From: Argonema antarcticum A004/B2
Lineage (GTDB): Bacteria; Cyanobacteriota; Cyanobacteriia; Cyanobacteriales; Aerosakkonemataceae
Direction: 5' to 3'
DNA: 64,000 bases
Assembly: GCF_023333585.1 (NCBI RefSeq)
Contig: NZ_JAIQZN010000017.1
Span: 26,926 to 90,925, forward strand
Part shown: positions 33,169 to 41,933 of the stretch, in pieces
How the letters are laid out: each line of letters opens with the position of its first letter
Position numbering within the stretch: position 1 is the stretch's first letter
Notes under the pieces: generated by a model
What the model was told of the DNA's origin: nothing
The model's input: the letters and a program-made list of their open reading frames with translations, nothing else
The model's database searches: none
Position numbers and translations under genes: made by a program

Positions 33169-35382
33169 ATGGCGAATGACCTTTCTATGACCACGATTGA
33201 GAAGTTGCGTGAGAAGTTACCTTATCCTCTGAAGCGATTGGCGGACATTGCCTACAACTACTGGTGGAGTTGGACGGGCGATCGCTTATCCTTGTTTCGC
33301 AACATCGATCCCCAAAAATGGCACGAGTCTAAGCACAATCCCGTTGCAGTGCTAGAATCTACCAGCTACGTGCGATTGACGCAGCTAGCTAATGACCCAG
33401 TTTACATCAAAAGGGTGAAGGCACTAGCGGAACAGTTCGATCGCTACATGACGGAAAAAGACACTTGGGCCTTTCGCGTTGCGCCCGAAATTACTCGCAA
33501 AAACCCAGTCGCCTACTTTTGCGCCGAATTTGGCATCCACGAATCTTTGCCCATCTACTCAGGTGGTTTGGGGATTTTAGCGGGAGATCACCTCAAATCG
33601 GCTTCGGATTTGGGCGTGCCTTTAGTTGGTGTAGGATTGCTGTACCGTCAGGGTTACTTCCATCAAAGCTTGAATCGCCAAGGTTGGCAAGAAGAACACT
33701 ACGACGACAATTCGTTTGAGGAAATGCCGATCGAGCTGTTGAAAAACGATCGCGGGGAACCGATCGCGGTTAGTCTGCAAATTCGGCAGCGGATTGTCAA
33801 AGTGCAAGTCTGGTTGGCACGGATCGGTCGTGTTAATCTTTACTTGCTGGATACCGATCGCAAGGACAATGACCCGATCGATCGTTGGTTGACCGGACAC
33901 CTGTATGGCGGTAACCAAGACACACGCATCGCCCAAGAAGTGGTACTGGGAATCGGCGGCGTACAAGCTTTAACAGCATTGGGAATCAAGCCTTCTGTTT
34001 TGCACATGAACGAAGGACACGCGGCTTTCTGCACCCTGGAAGTTGCGCGGCAAGAAATTCAACGCACTGGCAAGTCATTTTACGATGTGGAAGCATCGGT
34101 GCGCGATCGCAGCGTCTTCACCACCCACACTCCAGTTCCCGCCGGACACGATGCTTTTTCTCCCGATTTGATGGACTCCTACTTCGCCCACTATTGGCCG
34201 CAACTGGGTTTGGAACGGGATCAGTTCTTGGCTTTGGGAGCTCGTCGTCTGGGCGATCCCTGGGAACCTTTCGGCATGACTGTTTTGGCACTGCGGATGT
34301 GTCGCGCTGCTAACGGCGTCAGCAAACTCCACGGCGAAATTTCTCGCAAAATGTGGCACATCCTCTATCCTGACAAAGCTGAAAATAAAGTTCCCATCGG
34401 CCACATTACCAATGGCGTCCACGCCCGCACTTGGACAGCACCTCTGATGGCAGACTTGTATTCTGACTACTTAGGCGAGGATTGGTCAACTCGCGCCGCC
34501 GACTCCAAAATGTGGGCGAAAGTAGACGAAATTCCCGATGAAGAGATGTGGTGGCGACACCAAATGCTAAAAGAACGTTTGATTGCCCACACGCGCGATC
34601 GCATTAAACTAGCACGAGAACGGCTGGAGGAAGAACCCGATTTTGTCGAGATAGCGGACTCGCTGCTAGACCCAAAAGTCTTGACTCTAGGCTTTGCGCG
34701 ACGTTTCAGCCTCTACCAGCGCGGTAATCTAATTTTACGCGATGCCCAACGAGCTTTGAAGATTTTTGGCAACGCGGAACGACCTGTACAAATTATCTTC
34801 GCAGGTAAAGCTCACCCAGCAGACGAACAAGGTAAGCGAATTATTCAGCAGTTGATGGAGTGGTGCAAACATCCCGCAATTCGCGATCGCGTCGCCTTTA
34901 TCGAAAATTACGATATCTACACTGCCCAGAAACTCGTGCAAGGCGTGGATGTCTGGTTAAATAACCCCCGTCGTCCCTTGGAAGCTTCCGGTACAAGCGG
35001 TCAAAAGGTCTGCTTCAACGGCGGTATCAATTGCAGCGTTTTGGACGGTTGGTGGTGCGAAGGCTATATTGCCGATGCTAACGGAAAGGGAACTAACGGT
35101 TGGGCAATTGGCGAAGATGCCAACACCAGCGACCAAGAATTGCAAGATCGAATTGATTCTGAATCTCTCTATCGGTTACTGGAAGAGGAAATCGTTCCTC
35201 TCTACTATAACCAAGATAAAAACGGGATTCCTCACGGTTGGATTAAGATGATGAAGGCGTCGATTAAAACAAACTCGCCTGCATTCAATACCGATCGCAT
35301 GATCGCTGACTACGTAACTCAAATTTACGCACCAGAAAGTGCAGCTAAACTTGAGCCAATTCTAGCCAGCGCCAGCGCCTAA
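33169..35382 (+). CDS. glgP: Alpha-glucan (glycogen) phosphorylase
   Basis: The enzyme releases glucose-1-phosphate from glycogen by phosphorolysis with PLP. It is the shorter GT35 subtype (about 737 residues), with N-terminal PLKRLADIAYNYWWSW. Family motifs are AYFCAEFGIHESLPIYSGGLG, HMNEGHAAF and, in the PLP-proximal region, EASGTSGQKVCFNGGINCSVLDGWW. The last has Gln-Lys where the Schiff-base Lys lies. ATG 33169 (MANDLSMTTIEK) is the best start; the frame extends upstream to TTG 33091 without family similarity. It is a single gene, followed by a C6/G6 hairpin at 35509-35527. Confidence 0.94.
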   Translation: MANDLSMTTIEKLREKLPYPLKRLADIAYNYWWSWTGDRLSLFRNIDPQKWHESKHNPVAVLESTSYVRLTQLANDPVYIKRVKALAEQFDRYMTEKDTWAFRVAPEITRKNPVAYFCAEFGIHESLPIYSGGLGILAGDHLKSASDLGVPLVGVGLLYRQGYFHQSLNRQGWQEEHYDDNSFEEMPIELLKNDRGEPIAVSLQIRQRIVKVQVWLARIGRVNLYLLDTDRKDNDPIDRWLTGHLYGGNQDTRIAQEVVLGIGGVQALTALGIKPSVLHMNEGHAAFCTLEVARQEIQRTGKSFYDVEASVRDRSVFTTHTPVPAGHDAFSPDLMDSYFAHYWPQLGLERDQFLALGARRLGDPWEPFGMTVLALRMCRAANGVSKLHGEISRKMWHILYPDKAENKVPIGHITNGVHARTWTAPLMADLYSDYLGEDWSTRAADSKMWAKVDEIPDEEMWWRHQMLKERLIAHTRDRIKLARERLEEEPDFVEIADSLLDPKVLTLGFARRFSLYQRGNLILRDAQRALKIFGNAERPVQIIFAGKAHPADEQGKRIIQQLMEWCKHPAIRDRVAFIENYDIYTAQKLVQGVDVWLNNPRRPLEASGTSGQKVCFNGGINCSVLDGWWCEGYIADANGKGTNGWAIGEDANTSDQELQDRIDSESLYRLLEEEIVPLYYNQDKNGIPHGWIKMMKASIKTNSPAFNTDRMIADYVTQIYAPESAAKLEPILASASA

Positions 35383-35716
35383 ATAATACCAGTTCTCCAA
35401 AATCATGCAACAGTAGCAATAGTAGGTTGATTGTATCTAGTAAAGTCAACGACGCAGACTGTAGCATTCTTTTAGAGAAATGGTATAATCTAGGTTTTGC
35501 GATCTAAGCCCCCCTTAAAAAGGGGGGTTTGGGGGGATCTCTTAGTAAGTCCTCTACTTGACTACTTATTAGATAAGAACATCAATGACTCAAAGCGACA
35601 GTCCACTTGGGGGTAAATCTTTCTACCAATCCGAAACCCTAGCACAATTTCACCTACGATTGCATCATAATCTCAATAATCCTTCTATGTATTAATGCCA
35701 TTCATGCAATAAGCAA
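35383..35716. other. Intergenic region with CCCCCC/GGGGGG hairpin
   Basis: The only structure seen in this gap is an 8-bp stem CCCCCCTT/AAGGGGGG at 35509-35527, followed by TTT and another G-run. It is a dispersed cyanobacterial repeat type that may stop transcription from glgP. Confidence 0.55.
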
Positions 35717-36493
35717 TCAAGCTATAAGTTCCAATGGAACATGGTTTTCTACATACACAATACCTTTAGGCAAGAGAGTACAAATTCCATTTTCATAATG
35801 TATGAGAGCATCACCATCTAATTTCGCAAGAATCTCCTTCTTAAATTTTGATGGGTTAGAGTATCTTGTCCACTTTATTAGAGCAGAATCTTTGACTTTA
35901 GCAGGGCTTTTATAGTAAAGAATGACCAAGGTTTTACGTGTAAAGTCTAATGACGTATTTTGCACCCGGATAAAACCATCAATATCAGCGATAACTGGTA
36001 AAACGATTTCGTTAAGGCTGTTAGCAATTTTTTTTGCATTGTCAATCGAGCAACTGTAGTAGATGCGAAGAATTTCAGTCATAATCCAGTCAGCGCTATG
36101 AGCTATGAAAAGAGAGTCTGAGTAGTTTGGACTAACATCACCACCTACATGAGCAACATCTCTGCGATTCCTCATATCAAGAAGTATTCGTGTAAGACGA
36201 GGAATGAATAATCGGATGGATTCGTGTAATGTTGTATTCGCTTCAACGTGCCTTATGATAGCATCGCTGTTTCCCAAAGAGGTACCGAAAGAGGTATAGG
36301 GCGGGTTATCTAAATGTTGAATGAGACGCAAGATACATTCAGCAAATCGACCACCGTTTAGTTCACTTGGTCGAAATTTTCGGAACGCTAAATGTCGCTT
36401 GATGCCTAAATATTCATCAAGCAAGCGTGTCACAATTTCATTTGGCAACGGCGGTGATAAAGCTGCAATAATTTGAGATTTTACTATTCCCAT
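35717..36493 (-). CDS. Unknown protein with HEPN-like R-N-x5-H motif
   Basis: I do not recognise the family. The 258-residue soluble, helix-rich protein has a segment LLDMRNRRDVAHVGGDVSPN near residue 110-130. Its R-N-x5-H spacing matches the Rx4-6H catalytic motif of HEPN ribonucleases. The C-terminal third (KFKKEILAKLDGDALIHYEN) looks like a small winged-helix-like or wHTH region. It starts 2 bp behind the zinc-ribbon gene, so the two are one transcription unit. HEPN RNases are frequent in toxin-antitoxin and phage-defence systems, but activity here is inference. Confidence 0.6.
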   Translation of the reverse strand: MGIVKSQIIAALSPPLPNEIVTRLLDEYLGIKRHLAFRKFRPSELNGGRFAECILRLIQHLDNPPYTSFGTSLGNSDAIIRHVEANTTLHESIRLFIPRLTRILLDMRNRRDVAHVGGDVSPNYSDSLFIAHSADWIMTEILRIYYSCSIDNAKKIANSLNEIVLPVIADIDGFIRVQNTSLDFTRKTLVILYYKSPAKVKDSALIKWTRYSNPSKFKKEILAKLDGDALIHYENGICTLLPKGIVYVENHVPLELIA

Positions 36494-36495
36494 CG

Positions 36496-37728
36496 TTAGT
36501 CATCCATATCGTTTTCTACGTCAATCAACGAATCAATAGGTTTTCCATTTATCCAACCCTCCACTATTTGCTGTCCTTGTGAAGTGAGGTAATATAATTC
36601 CCCGCTTCTACGAAAATATTTTTCGTTAGTTTGCTTTGACATAGCACGACTGAATGATTCTGCTTCTACTGAGATTGTTTTAAATTTGTCTTTTAGATAG
36701 TAATAGCCATCATTCCAACGAATAGCTTGCTCTTTTTTTAGATGCACCGTGATAATCCATAAAGCAACTAAAGCATAATCTGTTGCCTTTGTAATATCAC
36801 GAATTTTTAATTCTCCAAGTTCAACATCATCCTGCGCCCATTTTTTTAGTTTATCTTTATCATCTTTACTCAGACGAGTTCTTTTAGTTGTTGCACTCAC
36901 ACTTCTCTGCCAATATTGATGACCTGCCTCAACGTTCTCGTCTTCTATTTGAGCGATGATATTGTTTACTTCTTTCTCTCCATCGTGATTAAGCTTGTAG
37001 CCACCACTGATTTGGCTTAAGTATTGGCGCTTAAGCCCAGTTAAGTATTTAGGAAAATTAGTTGTATCTAGAATACTTGCCCTTTTAGCAGCTAACTTAA
37101 AATGGTCTTCAGATGGAACTGGTTGCCCAAAAAAATCGTAGTATGCTTTGGTATAAAGCAGTATAAAGCGCCGTTGCTGCTCTGCCCAATTCTTTCCTTT
37201 GAAGTCTTTAATATTTGGGATAAGCATTTCACCATCACGCTCAAAGTATTTAGATACTCCAGAGCCATTTGTTTCAGCATGGTGATTTTGAGACGTATCA
37301 GCAGGCAATTGCGGAGCTTCTTCAACTATGGGCAGTAAGTTGGTAGAAGGTACTATTTTTTGCGAAGGTACCGTAGAATTACTTTGGTTTGGTGTATAAT
37401 TTGGTCTTTGCGGTGGTTGTGAAGTTATCTGTGCTGCCATAAATGGAGCTAACTCACTTACAGCATGATCGGAGACACTCAACTCAGTGTGTTCCTCATA
37501 GCTCTTTCCGACCTGTTTTATGCTTCTAACATACTTGTTTAACTGTCCCTGAGACGCCGCCTTTTTGAGAATTAGCTGACCGCACCCAAAGCAAAATTCT
37601 TTGTCAGGAAGTAAAACTTTGTTACAATCTTTATTAAGACATCTTGTCTGTTCGTTACAGGCAGTGCAGAAACTGTGTTCAGAAGGTGTATCACAGCCAC
37701 AGGAAGGGCAGGTAAGTATAAGGGACAT
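36496..37728 (-). CDS. Double zinc-ribbon protein, partner of HEPN-like gene
   Basis: The 410-residue protein begins with two treble-clef/zinc-ribbon modules: CPSCGC...CTAC (residues 7-24) and CLNKDC...CFGC (residues 30-49). A disordered Pro/Gln/Ser-rich linker runs to about residue 155. The remaining 250 residues are helical and charged (RRFILLYTKAYYDFFGQPVP, YFRRSGELYYLTSQGQQIVEGW); the last part looks like a winged helix that could bind nucleic acid. No enzyme motif is visible. It precedes the HEPN-like gene by 2 bp, suggesting a sensor-effector or antitoxin-toxin pair. The assignment as one system is inferred from spacing only. Confidence 0.65.
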   Translation of the reverse strand: MSLILTCPSCGCDTPSEHSFCTACNEQTRCLNKDCNKVLLPDKEFCFGCGQLILKKAASQGQLNKYVRSIKQVGKSYEEHTELSVSDHAVSELAPFMAAQITSQPPQRPNYTPNQSNSTVPSQKIVPSTNLLPIVEEAPQLPADTSQNHHAETNGSGVSKYFERDGEMLIPNIKDFKGKNWAEQQRRFILLYTKAYYDFFGQPVPSEDHFKLAAKRASILDTTNFPKYLTGLKRQYLSQISGGYKLNHDGEKEVNNIIAQIEDENVEAGHQYWQRSVSATTKRTRLSKDDKDKLKKWAQDDVELGELKIRDITKATDYALVALWIITVHLKKEQAIRWNDGYYYLKDKFKTISVEAESFSRAMSKQTNEKYFRRSGELYYLTSQGQQIVEGWINGKPIDSLIDVENDMDD

Positions 37729-37869
37729 TAGAGTTTAAATCAAAAGTTTGACAGGAGGACGCTTTTTGGATCGTCCAGAGCATTATTCCGTAGTATACTA
37801 CAAATTACTACATATCCCCTAGTTTATAAAGCGGCGCTTCTGATTAGTGGATTATTCTCGCGGAGCGCA

Positions 37870-38073
37870 ATGGGTCGTACTAGAACCCCTAAGCCTCCAG
37901 CAGAAAAAGTAGACCCCCAGGATCGCTGGGCGCAATTAGCCTCTCTGGGACAAAGCAGAGGAGAAATTGCTGACGCTCTGGCGATCGAAAGTGCTGTAGC
38001 TAGCAATTTCACAGCCTTCCCCAGCACACCAATTCCCACCGTAGCAAATAAACGTAAAACTCCAGGGCCTTAG
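37870..38073 (+). pseudogene. Possible small exported-protein remnant
   Basis: The frame encodes 67 residues with PKPPAEKVDPQDRWAQLASL. It continues open upstream of the ATG as KAALLISGLFSRSA, which looks like part of a signal peptide but lacks a start codon. The 3' end runs into a palindromic element (38072-38104). It may be a decayed small exported protein, or chance. The rest of 37729-38132 holds nothing recognisable. Confidence 0.25.
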
Positions 38074-38132
38074 AAACCGGGTTTCTTGGAGAAACCCGGT
38101 TTCTGGTTGTTCAGTTTATTTACGCCACGTAC
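38046..38132. mobile_element. Miniature element family B, copy 1 (minus orientation)
   Basis: The core is AGAAACCGGGTTTCT (38072-38086) plus AGAAACCCGGTTTCT (38090-38104). Flanks TAAACGTAAAA on the left and TCAGTTTATTTACGCCACGTACTTA on the right match copies at 39338-39444 and 62340-62475 in the opposite orientation. Confidence 0.65.
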
Positions 38133-39245
38133 TTATTTTCGTTTCAGGAGTATCCATCTTAACTCCATTGGCGGATTTTGTGGCAGGGGAAATAAATCGC
38201 GACCCGTTGCCCAACTAACATACCAACTTGTGGGAGGCCATGCTTCTTTTGGTAGGTGATTTTGTTCGTATTCGATGGCAGATTCTTCTGATATCATTTC
38301 CAATGGCAAACCATCCATAGCTGATTTAAGTTCATCTCGTGAGATCAGATAACACCAAGATAGTTCTGACATTTGCCGCGCCAAGATATCTGGTTCGTAA
38401 TCGTTTGCAGCCAAAAAAGCGCTGAACAAAAGCAATCCTCCAGTTTGCAGTCCATCGCACATTTTAGCTAGGAACAAACGCACTTGATCGGTGTAGCGGA
38501 AGTGAGACAAAACTTCGGATGCGATCGCAAATTTATAGTAAGCTGGCTTCACCCGCAACAACGGATCTAAAACATCACCTTGGATGACTTTGATCGGTAA
38601 ATTTTCGGATGTAACAGATGCCGTCAATTTTTCGGCAAAAATAGGCGTGAGTTCGATCGCATCAACCGGGTGACCTAACTTTGCCAATGGTATACTGTTA
38701 CGACCCGTTCCCGCACCCACATCTAAAATTGGTGTCCGCGCCGGGTCGCCTAATTGGGATAAAACTGCCATCACTTTCGCATCGGGATGACTTCCAAATA
38801 AAGGATCTTTCCTAGTTTCCGGCCAAGTTTTATATTTATCTGCTAGCGTTTCTACATGAACTTTGGTATTCATGGTAATCCCACCAGCTAAACCTTTATT
38901 TGGTTCCGCTGGTTGGTAGTTGACGATTAACCGCGCATGAGGTGAAAGGTGAAATCCATCCGATATACCTTTTTCAATTAACTGACGCAAATTATTAATA
39001 TGTTCTGGCGTCGGATTTTGCCCTAAAAGCTTAAGCAACCCTACCAGTAACTGTACATATTCTTCCACCATTGATGGCACACATGGGAAATAAAAATCTC
39101 CCTGAACTGCGGTCATAGTTTTTAGCTTTGTTGCCAAAGCTAATTTTAAAATTTGCGGGTCAGTTATCGTTTGGTTGTTATCAGTTGCATTGCTGACTGA
39201 CAAAGTTGGCTGAGATTCTGCAAGTGGTAGGTTTTCGGCAGGCAT
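38133..39245 (-). CDS. SAM-dependent class I methyltransferase
   Basis: The 370-residue protein has a Rossmann-type methyltransferase domain at about residues 160-310: motif I ILDVGAGTGRNSIPLA, motif II Asp/Glu in VDAIELTP and IKVIQGDVLDP before the LSHFRY segment (post-motif II). The N-terminal 150 residues are a separate helical region (KLKTMTAVQGDFYFPCVPSM) seen in some cyanobacterial methyltransferases. The C-terminus ends PMELRWILLKRK. The substrate is unknown. It is a single gene between two palindromic elements. Confidence 0.85.
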   Translation of the reverse strand: MPAENLPLAESQPTLSVSNATDNNQTITDPQILKLALATKLKTMTAVQGDFYFPCVPSMVEEYVQLLVGLLKLLGQNPTPEHINNLRQLIEKGISDGFHLSPHARLIVNYQPAEPNKGLAGGITMNTKVHVETLADKYKTWPETRKDPLFGSHPDAKVMAVLSQLGDPARTPILDVGAGTGRNSIPLAKLGHPVDAIELTPIFAEKLTASVTSENLPIKVIQGDVLDPLLRVKPAYYKFAIASEVLSHFRYTDQVRLFLAKMCDGLQTGGLLLFSAFLAANDYEPDILARQMSELSWCYLISRDELKSAMDGLPLEMISEESAIEYEQNHLPKEAWPPTSWYVSWATGRDLFPLPQNPPMELRWILLKRK

Positions 39246-39562
39246 ATTGATATCTTTGTTTGGCAGGACTGGAAATTAATATTTAGTTTATTGTACTCTT
39301 GCTAAGGGCAAACGGAAACCCCCATACTTATTGGCGATAAGTAGGTGGGTGTAAATAAACTGAAGACCCAGAAACCGGGTTTCTTGGAGAAACCCGGTTT
39401 CTAAGGGCTCAGCAGTTTTACGTTTAATTATGCCCACCTACTTAGTTGTGCTATAATACAAAAGTAAAAAAAATCCAATCTTCCTCTTTCCCTTCGGTGT
39501 GTTAACAAATACTTGTAACGGTTGGATTGGCAAAAAGAAAAATCTAAATTCACATTTTCTCT
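39246..39562. other. Intergenic region mostly filled by a family B element
   Basis: Apart from the element at 39338-39444 only the upstream region of the Uma2 gene is present. No gene is supported. Confidence 0.6.
39338..39444. mobile_element. Miniature element family B, copy 2 (107 bp)
   Basis: Terminal inverted repeats are TAAGTAGGTGGGTGTAAATA on the left and its near reverse complement ending CCCACCTACTTA on the right. The centre holds the AGAAACCGGGTTTCT / AGAAACCCGGTTTCT pair (39370-39402). The same ends and centre recur at 62340-62475 and, inverted and degraded, at 38046-38132. Confidence 0.78.
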
Positions 39563-40219
39563 ATGCTAAACTACGACGTTCAACGCTATTGGCCCTCTAC
39601 GGAAGAACTACCAGATTCAGATGATACTCCTGTGGATAACGAACTGCAAGATTTGATTCCCGGTTTGCTCAAAGCAATACTAGCAATAGTTTGGGCGAAT
39701 AGAATGGATTGGTTTTTTGGCGTTGATATGGGAGTGTACTATGATGGCGAAAAACCTCCCTATGTACCGGATGGATTTCTCAGTTTGGGAGTAGAAAGGA
39801 TTATAGATGAAGATTTACGTCCCAGTTATGCAATTTGGGAAGAAAAACGAGTTCCAATTTTGATGCTGGAAGTGGTTTCCCAAACTTATCGAGGGGAATA
39901 CAGCACCAAGATGCAAAATTATGCTGATTTGGGGGTGTTATTTTATGTAATTTATAATCCGAAACGTCGGAGAAAGCCACGTTTGGAAGTGCATCGTTTA
40001 GTTAATGGTCAATACGAATTGCAGTCGGGAAATCCAATTTGGTTACCGGAAATTGGGTTGGGAATTGGGAATGAAAGAGGAACTTATCAGGGTATAATGC
40101 GAGAGTGGCTTTATTGGTATGACGATCGAGGACAACGCTTATTAACGCCGGAAGAACGAATAGGGGTGTTGACGGAAAAATTGCGTAGTCTCGGCATAGA
40201 TCCCGAAACCCTTGCTTGA
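39563..40219 (+). CDS. Uma2-family protein (PD-(D/E)XK fold)
   Basis: The 218-residue protein matches the Uma2 family that is massively expanded in cyanobacteria. The putative nuclease-fold residues are visible: PYVPDGFLSLGVER (Asp), PILMLEVVSQTYRGEYSTKMQNY (Glu and Lys of an E-x-K pattern) and YADLGVLFYVIYNP. The C-terminal EWLYWYDDRGQRLLTPEER helix is typical. No partner gene or target is known for the family. It may act on nucleic acid but activity has not been shown for most members. Confidence 0.9.
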   Translation: MLNYDVQRYWPSTEELPDSDDTPVDNELQDLIPGLLKAILAIVWANRMDWFFGVDMGVYYDGEKPPYVPDGFLSLGVERIIDEDLRPSYAIWEEKRVPILMLEVVSQTYRGEYSTKMQNYADLGVLFYVIYNPKRRRKPRLEVHRLVNGQYELQSGNPIWLPEIGLGIGNERGTYQGIMREWLYWYDDRGQRLLTPEERIGVLTEKLRSLGIDPETLA

Positions 40220-40261
40220 TTTTCCCTGCTTAGCGCTCACGCATCACGTCTTTGTTGGCTT

Positions 40262-40422
40262 GAAACCGGACTAGGACACTCGATCGGCGGCGGGTGCGGG
40301 TAACGATACCTGACGGGACGGTTAGAGGCGATCGCAAGGTTTGTGGCGAAAAAGATAACGACCTGCTTTACGGCGACCCCGGCAATGATACAATTTGCGG
40401 TGGAGAAGGTAAAGACAATTAG
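40262..40422 (+). pseudogene. RTX calcium-binding protein relic
   Basis: The last frame before TAG at 40420 reads DRKVCGEKDNDLLYGDPGND followed by TICGGEGKDN, i.e. two RTX nonapeptides. Just upstream, GNDT appears in another frame, so a frameshift is present and no start codon is available. It is the 3' end of a decayed RTX gene, related in type to the intact one at 7523. Confidence 0.7.
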
Positions 40423-40459
40423 TCACTTCCCCGTTCCAATGACCAATGCCCAATGACAA

Positions 40460-41302
40460 ATGACTATTTGGCAAATTGATTTTTATCGTCGTCCGTTGCA
40501 GGATGAAGTCGGGAGTGCGTTGTGGGAGTTATTGATTTGCGATCGATCGCGTAGCTTAACTCATAGCGCCTTCTGTCCCCAGTCGGAAGCCTCTCCCCAT
40601 TGGATTGTTTGTCAGTTACTGATCCTAGCCGGATCGTATAATAATCTGCCAGATTTAATTCAAGTGTTCCGTCCCCAATCTTTAGGTTTAATTGAAGCGA
40701 CTGGAAAGCAGCTGGGAATTCCGGTAGAAGCAACTCGCCGCACTTATGCTTTAAAGCAATGGTTGGAGGAAAGAGCTAAACAATACGCCAGCATGGAAGG
40801 TTACACCGGCGAAACTTACGCTCCCCTAGCGATCGAAAAACCACCCCCGATACCCCTACCGGAAAAATTTTGGGGAGAGCGCTGGCGATTTGCGACACTT
40901 AGTGCTGGCGATCTTCAAGAAACATTTACCGAGCGACTTGTTCCTATTCTGGAAATGCCAGACTTTCTCTTACCCATCAATCTCGGAATTTCATCAACAG
41001 TTGCAGTTCCCGGTGTGGTAATTGATGGTGGAAAGCGATCGATGCAAATAGCTCGCTGGATACAAGAATCCCACCCAGTATCTCTTAATTATATCCAAGG
41101 TACGCCAGATGGTTTAGTATTGGAAACTGGGCTGAACGACAGGTGGGTTGTCGCTACTTTTGCAGATGAGGAAGTTGCGGCGTCTGCACAGATGTACGAA
41201 GGACGCCTGCTGCTGAGTAAAAAACTGCACTTTTTGTTGGTGCAACCTGATGATTCGGGAATGACTTATACTGGTTTTTGGCTGTTGCGAGGAGAGGATT
41301 GA
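40460..41302 (+). CDS. Tab2/Atab2-family RNA-binding protein
   Basis: The 280-residue protein has the N-terminal signature TIWQIDFYRRPLQDEVGSALWELLICD and the C-terminal GTPDGLVLETGLNDRWVVATF of the Tab2/Atab2 family (DUF1092). In Chlamydomonas and Arabidopsis these proteins bind the psaB mRNA 5' leader and help photosystem I synthesis; the cyanobacterial role is assumed to be similar. It is a soluble protein of normal length. It follows the RTX relic by 38 bp and has no operon partner. Confidence 0.88.
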   Translation: MTIWQIDFYRRPLQDEVGSALWELLICDRSRSLTHSAFCPQSEASPHWIVCQLLILAGSYNNLPDLIQVFRPQSLGLIEATGKQLGIPVEATRRTYALKQWLEERAKQYASMEGYTGETYAPLAIEKPPPIPLPEKFWGERWRFATLSAGDLQETFTERLVPILEMPDFLLPINLGISSTVAVPGVVIDGGKRSMQIARWIQESHPVSLNYIQGTPDGLVLETGLNDRWVVATFADEEVAASAQMYEGRLLLSKKLHFLLVQPDDSGMTYTGFWLLRGED

Positions 41303-41515
41303 GCTATCATTCCCATACCATAACAGCGAGCTATTTTGAATAATGTAAATTTATTTTAATCTCACTCAGACAATGGCGTACATTATGGATAACAATAAAG
41401 CGATCGCTCTACCTAAATATAACTGCCGTAGAAGTGCGATCGCTTATTCCAAGAACAATAGCAGCCAATCTCTGAGATTGACTTCTGCTTCCGCTAAAGG
41501 ATTGAGACATATCTT

Positions 41516-41722
41516 TTAATCCACCACTCTGAGCATACCCTTTTGCAGAGCGTCAAATATTCGTTTGATTTGGCTCTCATCTATGTCGCTAAGTGAATTT
41601 TGAGATAACAATGCTGACATCAATAGGCGTTGGTCAGCCCTACTAATTTGGCGAAGGGCCAAAATCCGCTCAATGACCTGTTGTACTTCGACTTTAGGCA
41701 AACTAGCTTGAAGTGACATCAT
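41516..41722 (-). CDS. Small conserved cyanobacterial protein
   Basis: The 68-residue acidic-helical protein (QQVIERILALRQISRADQRL ... IKRIFDALQKGMLRVVD) matches a short conserved cyanobacterial family of unknown function that I recall as containing ITRADQ and ALQKGLLRVVD segments. Two tandem ATG codons (41722, 41719) can serve as start. It faces away from mtnP. It has no membrane segment. Confidence 0.7.
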   Translation of the reverse strand: MMSLQASLPKVEVQQVIERILALRQISRADQRLLMSALLSQNSLSDIDESQIKRIFDALQKGMLRVVD

Positions 41723-41848
41723 TGTATGAAAACTTGTGTATCCAACTTAACTCAGTGTTCCCAGTATCAGACATTTTCTAACATTACTTGGTGATCTAAT
41801 TATAAAATAATTGTGAAACTGTACCTACCAAGCGAGTGATACAGGTCA

Positions 41849-41876
41849 CTGACAAAATTAACTTACTTTATATAAT
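41849..41876 (+). promoter_or_regulatory. Putative mtnP promoter
   Basis: CTGACA at 41849-41854, a 16-bp spacer and TATAAT at 41871-41876 form a good SigA-type promoter about 58 bp before the mtnP start codon. Confidence 0.6.
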
Positions 41877-41933
41877 GATAAGTCATTTGCCAGTAAAATA
41901 GCTTGGATTGCAACAAGATCTAAGGTTATTAAC

